Of a stretch of DNA of 34,490 nucleotides, positions 1 to 8,314 are shown one piece after another. Location of the stretch: the NCBI GenBank assembly GCA_027306525.1, contig DAHUZM010000034.1, forward strand, positions 1-34,490, written 5' to 3'. The stretch comes from Acidimicrobiaceae bacterium. Its GTDB lineage: Bacteria; Actinomycetota; Acidimicrobiia; Acidimicrobiales; RAAP-2. Under the pieces are notes generated by a model. That model saw nothing but the letters and a program-made list of their open reading frames with translations, did no database searches and was not told the origin of the DNA. The position numbers were made by a program, and so were the translations under genes. Every line of letters starts with the position of its first letter. The stretch's first letter is position 1.

Positions 1-77
1 CTGCGATCCGAGTCGATGACCCGGTGCGCCGCCTCGACCTTGTACTCGGTCGTGAATCTCCGTCTGGTCGGTGACAT
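1..77 (-). CDS. IS3-type transposase OrfA, N-terminal fragment (runs off the window)
   Basis: This reading frame is too short for the ORF track. From an ATG at 77 the minus strand reads MSPTRRRFTTEYKVEAAHRV and a few residues more, 25 in all, before the window edge. The RRRFTxEYKxEA pattern is the usual start of IS3-family OrfA proteins (HTH_Tnp_1), which bind the element's ends through a helix-turn-helix and work with OrfB, the DDE catalytic subunit made by -1 frameshifting. Only the N-terminus is present, so it cannot be told whether the full gene is intact. The family call rests on this short motif. Confidence 0.6.
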   Translation of the reverse strand, partial: MSPTRRRFTTEYKVEAAHRVIDSDR

Positions 78-141
78 GGGAACATCCTTCAGCGAACCTC
101 ATGCTCGCATCGTGGATGTCCACAATTCGTGGGGAACCTCA
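1..141 (-). mobile_element. Edge of a putative IS3-family insertion sequence, cut by the window
   Basis: The first bases hold the 5' end of an IS3-type transposase OrfA on the minus strand, so the rest of the element would lie to the left of the window. Reading outward from the gene, a TGAGGTTCCCC sequence ends at about position 141 and could be the terminal inverted repeat, because IS3-family ends often begin with TGA. A related TGAGGTTCGC lies closer to the gene, near 95-105. The opposite end and the target-site duplication cannot be seen, so the boundary is a guess. Confidence 0.4.
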
Positions 142-179
142 GGTTGGCTGTCTGGGATGTGCTGATCTAGGTGAGAGCG

Positions 180-1022
180 CTAAGCGAAGTAGTGACCGTG
201 GTCGAGGTCTTCGAGTAGCGGAGGGCCGGTCGGCGTCCAGCCGAGCAGCTTGCGCGTCGATTCGTTTGACAGGACGACGTCCATGCCGGCGAACGGGAAC
301 GCCGCGAAGTGCGACGGGTCGACGCTTTGTGCTGGGAGATTCAGGTGTCGTCCAATCGACTCGGCGATGGCGCGCACCTCGACCGGCGGCTCGCCGGCCG
401 CGACCAGCTGCGCTCCGCGCGGCGCCTTCTCCAGCGCGAGGACGTAGAGCTGGGCGAGGTCGTCGACGTGCCCGGCGGCCCAGTGGTTGCTGCCCTCGCC
501 GAGGTAGCCGGAGACGCCGGTCTCGCGCGCGAGCCGGATCATGATGGGGATGAAGCCGTGCTTGTCTCGATCGCTGTGAGTGGAGTTCGCGACGGCGACG
601 AGCACCGCCCGTACGCCTTGGGTGGCGTAGCCGGAGATCACGTTCGCGACCGCGCCGCGCGGGTTCTGGGTGACGGCCGTGCCTAGTCCGATACCGAAGA
701 AGGCCTTGTCCGTGCCGACCAGCGCGTCACCGATCGCCCGCGCGACGGCGAGGTCCTTGGAGACGGCGCCGGCGAAGTCTCCGGCCATCATCGTTTCGTG
801 ATCAAATGCGAGGTGGACGGTCGCGTCAGCCTCAGCCGCTGCCGAGGCCAGGAGGTCGAGATCAGCCAGGCCGCCACGGACGACGGCCGCGCCCATCGCC
901 GTGACCTTTGCAGCCGACTCGTCGGAACGGGCCAGGCCGGTGACCTCGTGGCCGGCAGCGATCAGTGCGGGGACGGTCGCGGATCCGATATAGCCGCTGG
1001 CGCCCGTGACGAACACGCGCAT
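180..1022 (-). CDS. NAD(P)-dependent SDR/epimerase-type oxidoreductase (atypical SDR)
   Basis: A 280-residue protein of the extended or atypical short-chain dehydrogenase fold. It opens with MRVFVTGASGYIGSATVPAL, the GxxGxxG dinucleotide-binding loop of NAD-dependent epimerase/dehydratase proteins. A basic residue (R32 in GLARS) after the second strand suggests NADP(H). The middle contains HLAFDHETMM and GIGLGT, and later GEGSNHWAAGHVDDLAQLY, which resembles the substrate-side loop of SDR_a4-type proteins found beside TetR regulators. The usual YxxxK pair is not obvious. The ATG at 1022 has a GAGGAG ribosome binding site 5 bases upstream. The gene is divergent from a TetR gene and shares a repeated operator with it, so it is probably the regulated target, perhaps a reductase for a reactive carbonyl compound. 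The substrate is unknown. Confidence 0.8.
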   Translation of the reverse strand: MRVFVTGASGYIGSATVPALIAAGHEVTGLARSDESAAKVTAMGAAVVRGGLADLDLLASAAAEADATVHLAFDHETMMAGDFAGAVSKDLAVARAIGDALVGTDKAFFGIGLGTAVTQNPRGAVANVISGYATQGVRAVLVAVANSTHSDRDKHGFIPIMIRLARETGVSGYLGEGSNHWAAGHVDDLAQLYVLALEKAPRGAQLVAAGEPPVEVRAIAESIGRHLNLPAQSVDPSHFAAFPFAGMDVVLSNESTRKLLGWTPTGPPLLEDLDHGHYFA

Positions 1023-1037
1023 GGGAACTCCTCACAA

Positions 1038-1091
1038 TGACGGTACTTGGTAACATCATTGTACACGCCGTGACGGTACTTGGTCACATCA
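1038..1091. promoter_or_regulatory. Duplicated 21-bp operator for the divergent TetR regulator
   Basis: The sequence TGACGGTACTTGGTaACATCA at 1038-1058 is repeated at 1071-1091 with one mismatch, 33 bases start to start (about three helical turns). Each copy contains an imperfect palindrome, GTGAC-N8-GTCAC in the second and ATGAC-N8-GTAAC in the first. The repeats lie between the divergent SDR and TetR genes and cover the predicted promoter elements of both. They are best explained as paired TetR-dimer sites repressing both genes. Confidence 0.7.
1058..1086 (-). promoter_or_regulatory. Predicted promoter of the SDR gene
   Basis: On the minus strand a -35-like TGACCA (1081-1086) is followed after 17 bases by TACAAT (1058-1063), a near-consensus -10. 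The start of transcription would be near 1050, inside the first operator repeat. This is seen by eye only. Confidence 0.45.
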
Positions 1092-1099
1092 CCTAGGCT
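1071..1099 (+). promoter_or_regulatory. Predicted promoter of the TetR gene, possibly leaderless
   Basis: TGACGG (1071-1076) and TAGGCT (1094-1099) are 17 bases apart and would start transcription at about 1106, essentially at the ATG at 1107. No Shine-Dalgarno sequence precedes that ATG, which fits a leaderless message, common in Actinobacteria. The -35 lies inside the second operator repeat. Confidence 0.4.
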
Positions 1100-1106
1100 G
1101 GGTGCC

Positions 1107-1694
1107 ATGGCCCGGTGGGAACCGAACGCGCGACTGCGTCTCGTGCGCGCGGCGCTCGAGCTTTGTACCGATCAGGGCTATGAGGCCACCACCGTCGCCG
1201 AGATCGCCGACCGCGCCGGGCTGACCAAGACGACGTTCTTCCGGCATTTCCCGGACAAGCGTGAGGTGTTGTTCGCCGGGCAGGACGAGCACTCGCGGAT
1301 CCTCGCCGAGGCGATCGCGGCAGCGCCGGCCGAGGCGACCCCGATCGAGACCGTCGCTGCCGCCGTCGTCGCGCTCGCGGTGAGCTTCACCGACGAGAAC
1401 CGCGCGTTCGGCCGGATGCTGATCGCGCTCATCGCCGCGAACGACGACCTCAAAGAGCGTGCCGCCTACAAACACGCCAGTCTCGCGCAGGCGACGGCCG
1501 AGGCACTCGAGGCGCGCAAGGTGCCGGCGGCGACAGCCGGGCTCGCCGCCGAGCTTGGGGTGCGCGCGTTCCACGAGGCCTTCGCCCAGTGGATCGAGCC
1601 CGGCACCGAGCGCTCGCTCGTGACGCTCACCAACGCCAGCCTCGACCGCCTGCGCACCGCAGCCACCATGCTCGACGCCTCCCACGCCGGCTGA
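1107..1694 (+). CDS. TetR/AcrR-family transcriptional repressor
   Basis: A 195-residue TetR-type regulator. Residues 1-55 carry the DNA-binding domain: ALELCTDQGYEATTVAEIAD followed by the recognition helix region RAGLTKTTFFRHFPDKRE, the TetR signature. The rest is the helical ligand-binding and dimerisation domain, with no recognisable ligand. The ORF track starts at 1080, but the ATG at 1107 gives the usual short N-terminus (MARWEPNAR) and leaves the operator and promoter outside the coding sequence. It is divergent from the SDR oxidoreductase gene, and a 21-bp repeat between them is probably its binding site, so it should repress itself and its neighbour until an inducer binds. Confidence 0.88.
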   Translation: MARWEPNARLRLVRAALELCTDQGYEATTVAEIADRAGLTKTTFFRHFPDKREVLFAGQDEHSRILAEAIAAAPAEATPIETVAAAVVALAVSFTDENRAFGRMLIALIAANDDLKERAAYKHASLAQATAEALEARKVPAATAGLAAELGVRAFHEAFAQWIEPGTERSLVTLTNASLDRLRTAATMLDASHAG

Positions 1695-1982
1695 CCGCCC
1701 GCCAAGCCTGCCCGGCCGTCGCATCGTCGCATTCACGGTCCCGGGGATGGCTGAGTCCATCCAGCGCCCTGATTGTGACATCGCCAGGCCGTTGATCAGG
1801 GTGGTGAATGTATACGCGAGTCTGGCCATCTGGCTGGCGGATTGGTCGATTTGAAGGATGGCCTTGACGCTGCTCCGCTGCACCCCTCGGATGCTCGACT
1901 TGATCGGTGGGATGCCAGTTTTGGTTGACCGTCCACCCCAGCCTGACGACTCCAAATTGTTCGTGCCCCGGCCGCGCGATCT
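1695..1982. other. Intergenic region, no gene recognised
   Basis: About 290 bases between the TetR gene and the 3' end of the winged-helix gene. Several overlapping ORFs on both strands run through it, including a minus-strand stretch with a natural-looking segment near 1790-1900, but none has a recognisable motif, a good start with a ribosome binding site, or length independent of its neighbours. It may be decayed coding sequence. Confidence 0.5.
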
Positions 1983-2639
1983 TTACCGGGGAGCCGCTGT
2001 CGCTCGAGGCGCGCCGCGCCCAGAACCCTTGTCCCGGAGCTGATCCAACAACCGCCGCTCGTCACTGCCCAGCCGCTGTGCAATGCGTTCTCGACTCGGT
2101 CGGCTCTCCATCCGGTCGGTCAGAAGCGCAAGGTTCCCGGCGGTGTGCTCGAGCTGCTCCGCGAGGGCATCGCGCTGTTCGGCAAGCGCGCGGGCTTCGG
2201 CCTTCGCGCGAGAGAGCGCCTGCTCGAGCTCGGCGTTCAGTCGCTGCAACCGCTCGATGCGGCGACGTGCCCACGCGTCAACGTCAGTATTCGATCGGGC
2301 GCCCGTGGAGATCGCCTCGGCGGCACGGACGAGGAGCGCTTCAGCCAGCCGTTCGTAGTCCAGTTCAGCCGTGCCTCCGCCATCATGCGTTCGATCAGGC
2401 GAGAGGTCCTGTGGCATTCCCGCAATGGCGATCCGATACGTCCGCTTGCCTTTCGTGGTCCTTTCAATCTCTCCGGACCGCTCCATCGCCGACAACAACT
2501 GGGAGAACCCGGCGGGCGACCCCTGATAGCCAACGGCAGTTTTGAGCTTGGTAGTCGCCCTTCCGCCATCATCTTCAACAGGCCCATGTTCCTTCAAAAA
2601 GCTCGCGACCTGTGGGCGGCTATGACGCTGCGGAGCCAC
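1983..2639 (-). CDS. Putative DNA-binding protein: winged-helix-like N-terminus and long coiled coil
   Basis: A 218-residue protein of unknown function. Residues 1-70 (VASFLKEHGPVEDDGGRATT, then a segment ending in IERTTKGKRTYRIAIA) look like a winged helix, with the basic hairpin GKRTYRI as the wing. Residues 110-190 are rich in Glu, Ala, Leu and Arg and form a predicted coiled coil (RLQRLNAELEQALSRAKAEA). The C-terminus is basic and low complexity. It starts at a GTG at 2639 with a strong GAGGAG about 6-7 bases upstream, which supports it as a real gene despite the many overlapping frames. It stands alone in the accessory region near the IS3 fragment. It could be a nucleoid-associated or regulatory protein that oligomerises through the coil; this is inference. 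Confidence 0.6.
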   Translation of the reverse strand: MAPQRHSRPQVASFLKEHGPVEDDGGRATTKLKTAVGYQGSPAGFSQLLSAMERSGEIERTTKGKRTYRIAIAGMPQDLSPDRTHDGGGTAELDYERLAEALLVRAAEAISTGARSNTDVDAWARRRIERLQRLNAELEQALSRAKAEARALAEQRDALAEQLEHTAGNLALLTDRMESRPSRERIAQRLGSDERRLLDQLRDKGSGRGAPRATAAPR

Positions 2640-3183
2640 TCGACTCTCCTCGATAAGGCAATATGACCTGCGACAAGCCTGGCACGTTCGGCCTGCTCAT
2701 ATGAGTATACGGGGTCACTAGCAGATCGATGTCCGTTAATCACCATGTCATTCGCACCCCGCATTTGCGCCCATTTTTTTCCCGGGCTCCCGCACCGCGC
2801 AGGCCTGCCACCGCCGCGTTGGCTCGAACTGACGACCGAGTATGAGGGCTGGTGCAGCCGCCACGGTGCGTGAGACCCAGATTTTTCGCCAAACACGCGG
2901 GCGAATCCCAATGCTGTGCTGCAGGTACTCACGACTTCAGCCATTCGTGCCATAGCTTTGAATCGGTCTCGGAGTAATCGTTGCATCGGTGGACAGAGGT
3001 CTCTACCATTCGACCCAAATTCGCTTCGATCCTGAGCATCGGAGGATTTCGTTGGCTGGGGTGGTGCGACGTGTGTCCGGTGATCTCGGGTGTGAACCTG
3101 TCGCTCGCGGCATGTCGCTTGCACCGAAGTCAAGAGCCAGGTTGACGGTGCTCCACCTCTCGAAGCGGCAGGGACGGAATCGC
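2640..3183. other. Long gene-free stretch of lower GC
   Basis: More than 540 bases without a convincing gene. The composition is visibly less GC-rich than the flanks (for example ATTTTTTTCCC near 2775). ORFs here, such as the minus-strand 2594-3256 frame, have no protein-like motif. No repeats, tRNA or clear terminator were found. Together with the IS3 fragment it suggests acquired or decaying DNA. Confidence 0.5.
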
Positions 3184-4293
3184 ATGGATCTGTGGCAAGA
3201 GATCCATGGTCGAGTGCGCGGGTTGAACCACCGCAGGACAAGCAAATGGACATCATGGGGACTTGCCTCGGTGATTTCGATCCTCACATGCTGTTGTCTC
3301 GCACTAGCCGTGCCCGCCGCTGCGACGGTCTCAAGGACCCGACGGCCCTCCCTCAGGTGGTCTCGGCCCATTCGTATTGACTCGACGGCGAACTCCCCGT
3401 TGAGTTCCGTGTCGTGTCCATCACCAACCTTCTGCATCGCTGGGGATTCGTCGGGCCACGTCATCCGCTATGCGCGCGGACACTGGGGTCGACCGACGAG
3501 CGTCGACACCTCCGGAGGAGCGGAGAACATCGACGCCATCTCGTGCACTTCGGCCAGCTCCTGTGTAGCCGTGGATTGGGCGGGCAACGTCTTGAGCTTC
3601 AACGGCAAGTCCTGGTCGACGCCGCGGGCCATCTATCCCAACGGCGGCGGCCTCTATACGGTGTCGTGTACGAAGGCCAAGTCCGAGTTCTGTGTCGCTG
3701 GTGGCGGTACCTCTGGGACACCGAATGCGAGTGGTCCGAGCTCCGATATTGCCGGCGGCCTGTTCACCTACCGAGACGGGAGGTGGACGTCAGCCCCGGT
3801 CACGGACCAGTACTACATCACCGGTGTCTCGTGCGCGAGTCCGACCTTCTGCCTTGCCGTCGACCATGACGGCGGGGTGCTCACCTACAACGGCAAAAGC
3901 TGGTCGGATTCAAATGGCCTCAGCTACGCCGCGGATGGCGATGGCTTCAGCGCGGTTACGTGTCCAAAGCCAGGTTTCTGCCTGGCCGTCACCGGTGGAG
4001 GGCTCGTCGAGGCCTACGTGAACAAGAGCTGGCACCGGACAAAGGTGACCACGAACGATGGTGCAGGAGGTTTCGCGATCTCCTGTGTTCCGAAGACCTA
4101 CACGTGCACCATCGCTGATGACACTGGCAGAGTCATCACGTACAACGGGTTTGCGTGGTCATCACCGAAGATGATCGACACGATCAAGCTCCCGAAGTCC
4201 AGCCAACCCGCTCTGACCTCCGTGAGTTGCCCGAATACAGGCTTCTGCGTTGCTACGGACTACTTCGGCAATGTGATCCTCGCCAAGGGCTGA
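3184..4293 (+). CDS. Secreted seven-repeat protein, probable beta-propeller
   Basis: A 369-residue exported protein. After a basic N-terminus, residues 26-47 form a hydrophobic signal segment ending in VPAAATVS. The mature part has seven repeats, each with a pair of cysteines: C78/C84, C121/C127, C162/C170, C217/C223, C260/C266, C301/C308 and C349/C355. The repeat consensus is SVSCxSPTFCxAVDxxGNVL followed by TYNGKSWS. Strands at the two ends (SLRWSRPIRID and FGNVILAKG) each supply part of a repeat, as expected for a ring closed between N- and C-terminus. Such repeats are common in secreted actinobacterial proteins of unknown role. The ORF track starts at 2989, but the ATG at 3184 puts the signal peptide near the N-terminus. 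It is isolated, with no operon partner. A ligand-binding or adhesion role is possible but unproven. Confidence 0.75.
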   Translation: MDLWQEIHGRVRGLNHRRTSKWTSWGLASVISILTCCCLALAVPAAATVSRTRRPSLRWSRPIRIDSTANSPLSSVSCPSPTFCIAGDSSGHVIRYARGHWGRPTSVDTSGGAENIDAISCTSASSCVAVDWAGNVLSFNGKSWSTPRAIYPNGGGLYTVSCTKAKSEFCVAGGGTSGTPNASGPSSDIAGGLFTYRDGRWTSAPVTDQYYITGVSCASPTFCLAVDHDGGVLTYNGKSWSDSNGLSYAADGDGFSAVTCPKPGFCLAVTGGGLVEAYVNKSWHRTKVTTNDGAGGFAISCVPKTYTCTIADDTGRVITYNGFAWSSPKMIDTIKLPKSSQPALTSVSCPNTGFCVATDYFGNVILAKG

Positions 4294-4454
4294 GAGGCGC
4301 TGGCCCAACACACGAGGCGAGCGCCAAGGCACCGAGATCGCGGCTCATGGTTACCCGACCTCCGCTTGGAACGCGTCGTCTCCCTTCTTTCGCGTGAGGC
4401 TCAGCGCCCCGACGAGCACGCGGGGCGATGGCGAGGCATTCATCCGTGGCGGGC

Positions 4455-5708
4455 TCAGTTGCCGAAGTCCCAGCCTTCGCCCTTCGCGAACTGGCCGAGG
4501 ACATTCTTCGCGATGAGGATGCGGTGCACCTCGTCGGGGCCGTCCGCCAAGCGGAGCGTGCGTGCGCCGAGATACATCTGCGCGAGCGGAAGGTCATTCG
4601 AGATCCCGGCTGCACCCCAGACCTGTATCGCCCGGTCCACGACCCGCGAGTAGGCAGACGGCACGAAGATCTTGATGGCGGAGATGTCGGTGCGGGCTTC
4701 CTGCAATCCATGGTCGATCTTCTCGGCGGCGTGCAGCGTCATGAGTCGAGCCGCTTGGATGTCGATGTAGCTGTCGGCGATGAAGCCCTGGATGAACTGC
4801 TTGTCTTGGAGGAGCCCACCGTGCACCTCCCGGGTGCGTGCCCGTTCCACCATGAGATCGAAGGCCCGCCACATCTGGCCAACCGAATTCATGCAATGGT
4901 AGATGCGACCCGCGCCGAGGCGGTCCTGGGCCGCTTGGTGGCCTTGTCCAACCCCGCCGAGAGCATTCTCGAGCGGGACGCGGACGTCGTCGTAGCGCAC
5001 CTCGCAGTGGTCGGACTCCCTCCGACCCCAAATGCCGATCCCGCGAACGATCTCGACCCCCTTTGTGGTGGTCGGGACGATGATCTGCACCATCGGATCG
5101 CCGACGGCAGGCGCAGCGCCCGGCTCGACCACGCGGCACATCACGATAAAGAAATCCGCATCGATCCCATTGGAGGTGAACCATTTGTGCCCGTTGATGA
5201 CCCAGTGGTCGCCATCGCGCACCGCCGTCGTCTTCAGTGAGCGCGGATCGGAGCCGGGATTCTCGGGCTCGGTCATCGAAAAGCCAGACTCCATCACCCC
5301 GTCGATGAGCGGGAGGAGCCAGCGTTCCTTCTGCGATTGGGTCCCGTACTTGACGAGGATCGATTCGTTACCCGAGTTCGGAGCCACAACTCCAAAGAGG
5401 CTGGCTGCCCCGACGGCATAGGCGAGGACCTCGTTCATGTAGGCATGCGCGAGAAAGTCGAGGCCCATTCCCCCGTACTCCTTGGGCAGATGGGGCGCCC
5501 AGAGCCCGGCTTTCTTCACCTTTTCCTTGATCTCTGCCCGCAGTTCGAGGACCTCGCGGCGATGCTCCATCGACTCGCCCTCCCGGCGTGAGGCCCAGAG
5601 CCGGTCCTCGTTGGGGAGAATGTCCTCGTTCACGATCTCAGCCGTGCGCAGGCGGATGTCGTTGATGCGCTCGTCGAGCGCTGGAACGGGTTTGCAGTTC
5701 ATGGCCAT
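4455..5708 (-). CDS. Acyl-CoA dehydrogenase family protein (ACAD10/11-like)
   Basis: A 417-residue FAD-dependent acyl-CoA dehydrogenase, which introduces a trans-2,3 double bond into an acyl-CoA during beta-oxidation or related breakdown. It shows the family order: N-terminal helices with LWAPHLPKEYGGMGLDFLAH; the flavin-binding middle with GFSMTEPENPGSDPRSLKTT and WVINGHKWFTSNG; and the C-terminal helices with VWGAAGISNDLPLAQMYLGA and RTLRLADGPDEVHRILIAKN. The ADGPDEVH segment is typical of the ACAD10/11 branch, where the base is placed differently from short-chain enzymes. ATG at 5708 follows GGAGGT about 11 bases upstream; a second ATG two codons later is possible. It is divergent from a nitroreductase and has no electron-transfer flavoprotein gene nearby. 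The chain-length preference cannot be told. Confidence 0.9.
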   Translation of the reverse strand: MAMNCKPVPALDERINDIRLRTAEIVNEDILPNEDRLWASRREGESMEHRREVLELRAEIKEKVKKAGLWAPHLPKEYGGMGLDFLAHAYMNEVLAYAVGAASLFGVVAPNSGNESILVKYGTQSQKERWLLPLIDGVMESGFSMTEPENPGSDPRSLKTTAVRDGDHWVINGHKWFTSNGIDADFFIVMCRVVEPGAAPAVGDPMVQIIVPTTTKGVEIVRGIGIWGRRESDHCEVRYDDVRVPLENALGGVGQGHQAAQDRLGAGRIYHCMNSVGQMWRAFDLMVERARTREVHGGLLQDKQFIQGFIADSYIDIQAARLMTLHAAEKIDHGLQEARTDISAIKIFVPSAYSRVVDRAIQVWGAAGISNDLPLAQMYLGARTLRLADGPDEVHRILIAKNVLGQFAKGEGWDFGN

Positions 5709-5907
5709 GGCGGATCGTCACCTCCAATAGCCGACTATTCACCAATTCCCGCCACAGGGGCAATGGCGCTGTCCTCCTGCTCAGGACCGCTGCGCCTCGA
5801 GGCCGAGCGGCGACGGGGATCACGTGCTCCCAGGTGCCCGAAACGAGGCGTGGGCACTCTCGCCAACCTGGTGGCATCGGAGCCCGCCGGTCGGTAGACC
5901 TGGGCCC

Positions 5908-6423
5908 ATGGAGACATGGGATGCCATCCGCTCTCGCCGCAACGTGCGCCGGTACTCGGACGCGCACATCAGTCCCGGGGACCTCGAACGAATCCTGGAG
6001 GCCGGGCGTCGGGCGCCGTCCTCGAGGAACTGGCAGCCATGGCACTTCGTCGTGGTCAGCGACCGCGCGCAGCTCACCGAGCTCGCCGAGGTCTGGCGGG
6101 GTGCGGGCCACGTCAGGGGCTCCGCCGCGACGGTCGCCCTCGTGGCTGAGGCGTCGAGGAGCGAGCAGGATCGCGACCGATTGCACTACGACTTGGGCCA
6201 GGCGACAGCGAACATGATGCTCGCCGCGGTCGACCTCGGGATCGGCTCGGGTCACTCCGCCGTCGCGGACCAAGAGCGGGCCCAGCGGGTCCTGGGCTTT
6301 CCCGCCGGTTACTTCTGTGCCTACCTGATCGCCTTCGGCTACCCAGATGATCGACCCCTACGACCGATCATCTCCCCCAACCGCCGCCCCTTCGACGACG
6401 TCGTGCACTGGACGACGTGGTAG
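5908..6423 (+). CDS. Nitroreductase-family FMN-dependent oxidoreductase
   Basis: A 171-residue protein of the nitroreductase fold, which binds FMN and reduces nitro compounds, quinones or other acceptors with NAD(P)H. The N-terminus METWDAIRSRRNVRRYSDAH contains the Arg-rich FMN phosphate-binding motif. It is followed by LEAGRRAPSSRNWQPWHFVV, the canonical second motif, and near the C-terminus by a Gly-rich LGIGSGHSAVADQERAQRVLG and FGYPDD. It is slightly shorter than the usual 190-220 residues. The ATG at 5908 is preferred over the ORF-track start at 5824 because it puts the FMN motif at the N-terminus. It lies divergent to the acyl-CoA dehydrogenase gene. The physiological substrate is unknown. 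Confidence 0.88.
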   Translation: METWDAIRSRRNVRRYSDAHISPGDLERILEAGRRAPSSRNWQPWHFVVVSDRAQLTELAEVWRGAGHVRGSAATVALVAEASRSEQDRDRLHYDLGQATANMMLAAVDLGIGSGHSAVADQERAQRVLGFPAGYFCAYLIAFGYPDDRPLRPIISPNRRPFDDVVHWTTW

Positions 6424-6495
6424 GGCCTCCCACGCGCCGCACCGGGCCGGGACCGGACGGAGGCGCCGCTCGACGTCACCTTCGGCCAGCGCGAG

Positions 6496-7746
6496 CTAGT
6501 TCCCGATGCGACCCATGCCGCCGAGCGAGTAGGCGCTCTCGGCGTGCTGGGTGAGGTCGAGACCGGTGAACTCCGCTTCGGGGCTCACCCGCAGCCCGAT
6601 GGTCATGTCCACCGCCTTCGCCACGAGCCAGCTCATGGCGAAGCTGAACGCCACCGTCACGACTGCGGCCATGCACTCGACGCCGAGAAGGTGAAGGCCG
6701 CCCCCGGTGAACAGCCCGTTGGCCCCGCTCGGATCGATGGACTTGGTCGCGAACAGGCCGAGGAGCACCATGCCCACGAGGCCTCCGACGCCGTGCACCC
6801 CGAGGACATCGAGCGAGTCGTCGTAGCCCAACTTGAACTTCATCCGGACGGCCATGGCACATGCGACCCCGGCCACGAGCCCGATGACAACGGCGGCCAT
6901 GGGGGCCACAAAGCCCGCGCAGGGCGTGATGGCCACCATGCCGGCAACGGCTCCCGAGGCCGCACCGAGCGTGGTCGGATAGGACTCACGGACCCGTTCG
7001 AACACGATCCAGCTCAACAGTGCCGCGGCGGCCGCAAGCTGGGTGTTGACGAAAGCGGACACCGCGACGCCGTTCATGCCGAGGGCAGATCCGGCATTGA
7101 AGCCGAACCAGCCGAACCACAGGATCCCCACGCCGAACAGGCTCAGGGGAACCGAATGGGGTGCCATCCCCTCGTTCGACCAGCCGCGGCGCCGGCCGAG
7201 GACCAGCACGATCGCGAGCGTCGAGAATCCCGAGTTGATCTCGACCACCGTCCCGCCCGCGAAATCCAGCACGCCCTGCTTGGCCAACCAGCCTTGAGGG
7301 CTGAAGACCCAGTGTGCGAGGGGTGCGTAGACCACCAGCAGCCAGATGCAGATGAAGACCACGAAAGAGGTGAACTTGATTCGATCGACGGTGCCGCCGC
7401 TGATCAGTGCCGCCGTGATCACGGCGAACATCATTTGGAAGACGAGGATCGACATCGGGGATGCCCCCACGTGCACGAACCCCGCGAGATGACGTCCGAG
7501 TCCGGTCAGGCCGGCCAGCGACAGGTTGCCGATGATGCCGCCGCCGGCGTCCTGACCGAAGGCGAGGCTGCCCGCGACCACCGCCCAAAGCACGCTGACC
7601 GCGCCGATCGCCACGTAGTTGTTCATCATGATCGCCAGGACGTTCTTGGACCGCACCATTCCTCCGTAGAAGAGGGCGAGACCGGGCGTCATGAACAAAA
7701 CGAGCGCGGCAGAGACGAGGACCCAGGTCGTGTCGATGGCCTGCAT
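6496..7746 (-). CDS. amt: Ammonium transporter Amt, twin-His variant with Glu169
   Basis: A 416-residue, roughly 11-helix ammonium channel of the Amt/MEP/Rh family. Family motifs are clear: FYGGMVRSKNVLAIMMNN in helix 1, the Phe-gate segment LVFQMMFAVITAALISGG, DFAGGTVVEINSG in helix 5, and SLDVLGVHGVGGLVGMVLLG in helix 10. The second pore His is H318. The first is replaced: the usual GTVVHIN reads GTVVEIN, with E169 encoded by GAG. The same His-to-Glu change is known in some fungal Mep proteins and alters conduction and pH behaviour. There is no cleavable signal peptide, unlike E. coli AmtB. The gene follows the PII gene on the same strand after a 53-base gap, so uptake is probably gated by PII. 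Confidence 0.95.
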   Translation of the reverse strand: MQAIDTTWVLVSAALVLFMTPGLALFYGGMVRSKNVLAIMMNNYVAIGAVSVLWAVVAGSLAFGQDAGGGIIGNLSLAGLTGLGRHLAGFVHVGASPMSILVFQMMFAVITAALISGGTVDRIKFTSFVVFICIWLLVVYAPLAHWVFSPQGWLAKQGVLDFAGGTVVEINSGFSTLAIVLVLGRRRGWSNEGMAPHSVPLSLFGVGILWFGWFGFNAGSALGMNGVAVSAFVNTQLAAAAALLSWIVFERVRESYPTTLGAASGAVAGMVAITPCAGFVAPMAAVVIGLVAGVACAMAVRMKFKLGYDDSLDVLGVHGVGGLVGMVLLGLFATKSIDPSGANGLFTGGGLHLLGVECMAAVVTVAFSFAMSWLVAKAVDMTIGLRVSPEAEFTGLDLTQHAESAYSLGGMGRIGN

Positions 7747-7799
7747 GGCCGTGCATGCTCCTTAAGACGAAGATCCGATGGGCCTGATCCCCTCCGGGA

Positions 7800-8204
<405 letters not shown>

Positions 8205-8314
8205 TCAACAGGGCGGGTGGGGCTCCGCCGGGTGCGGTTGAAGAGGGCGTCCCGGGCCGGTGCCGCTTGGGACGCGCTCTCGCCGATCGATCGCTCCGAT
8301 GTTGTAATGGCGAG

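Noticed and set aside
1089-1955. Minus-strand 288-residue ORF with a natural-looking start (IKSSIRGVQRSSVKAILQID)
   Set aside because: Most of it is antisense to the TetR gene. Only about 55 residues look natural, without motif or ribosome binding site, so I list the region as intergenic.
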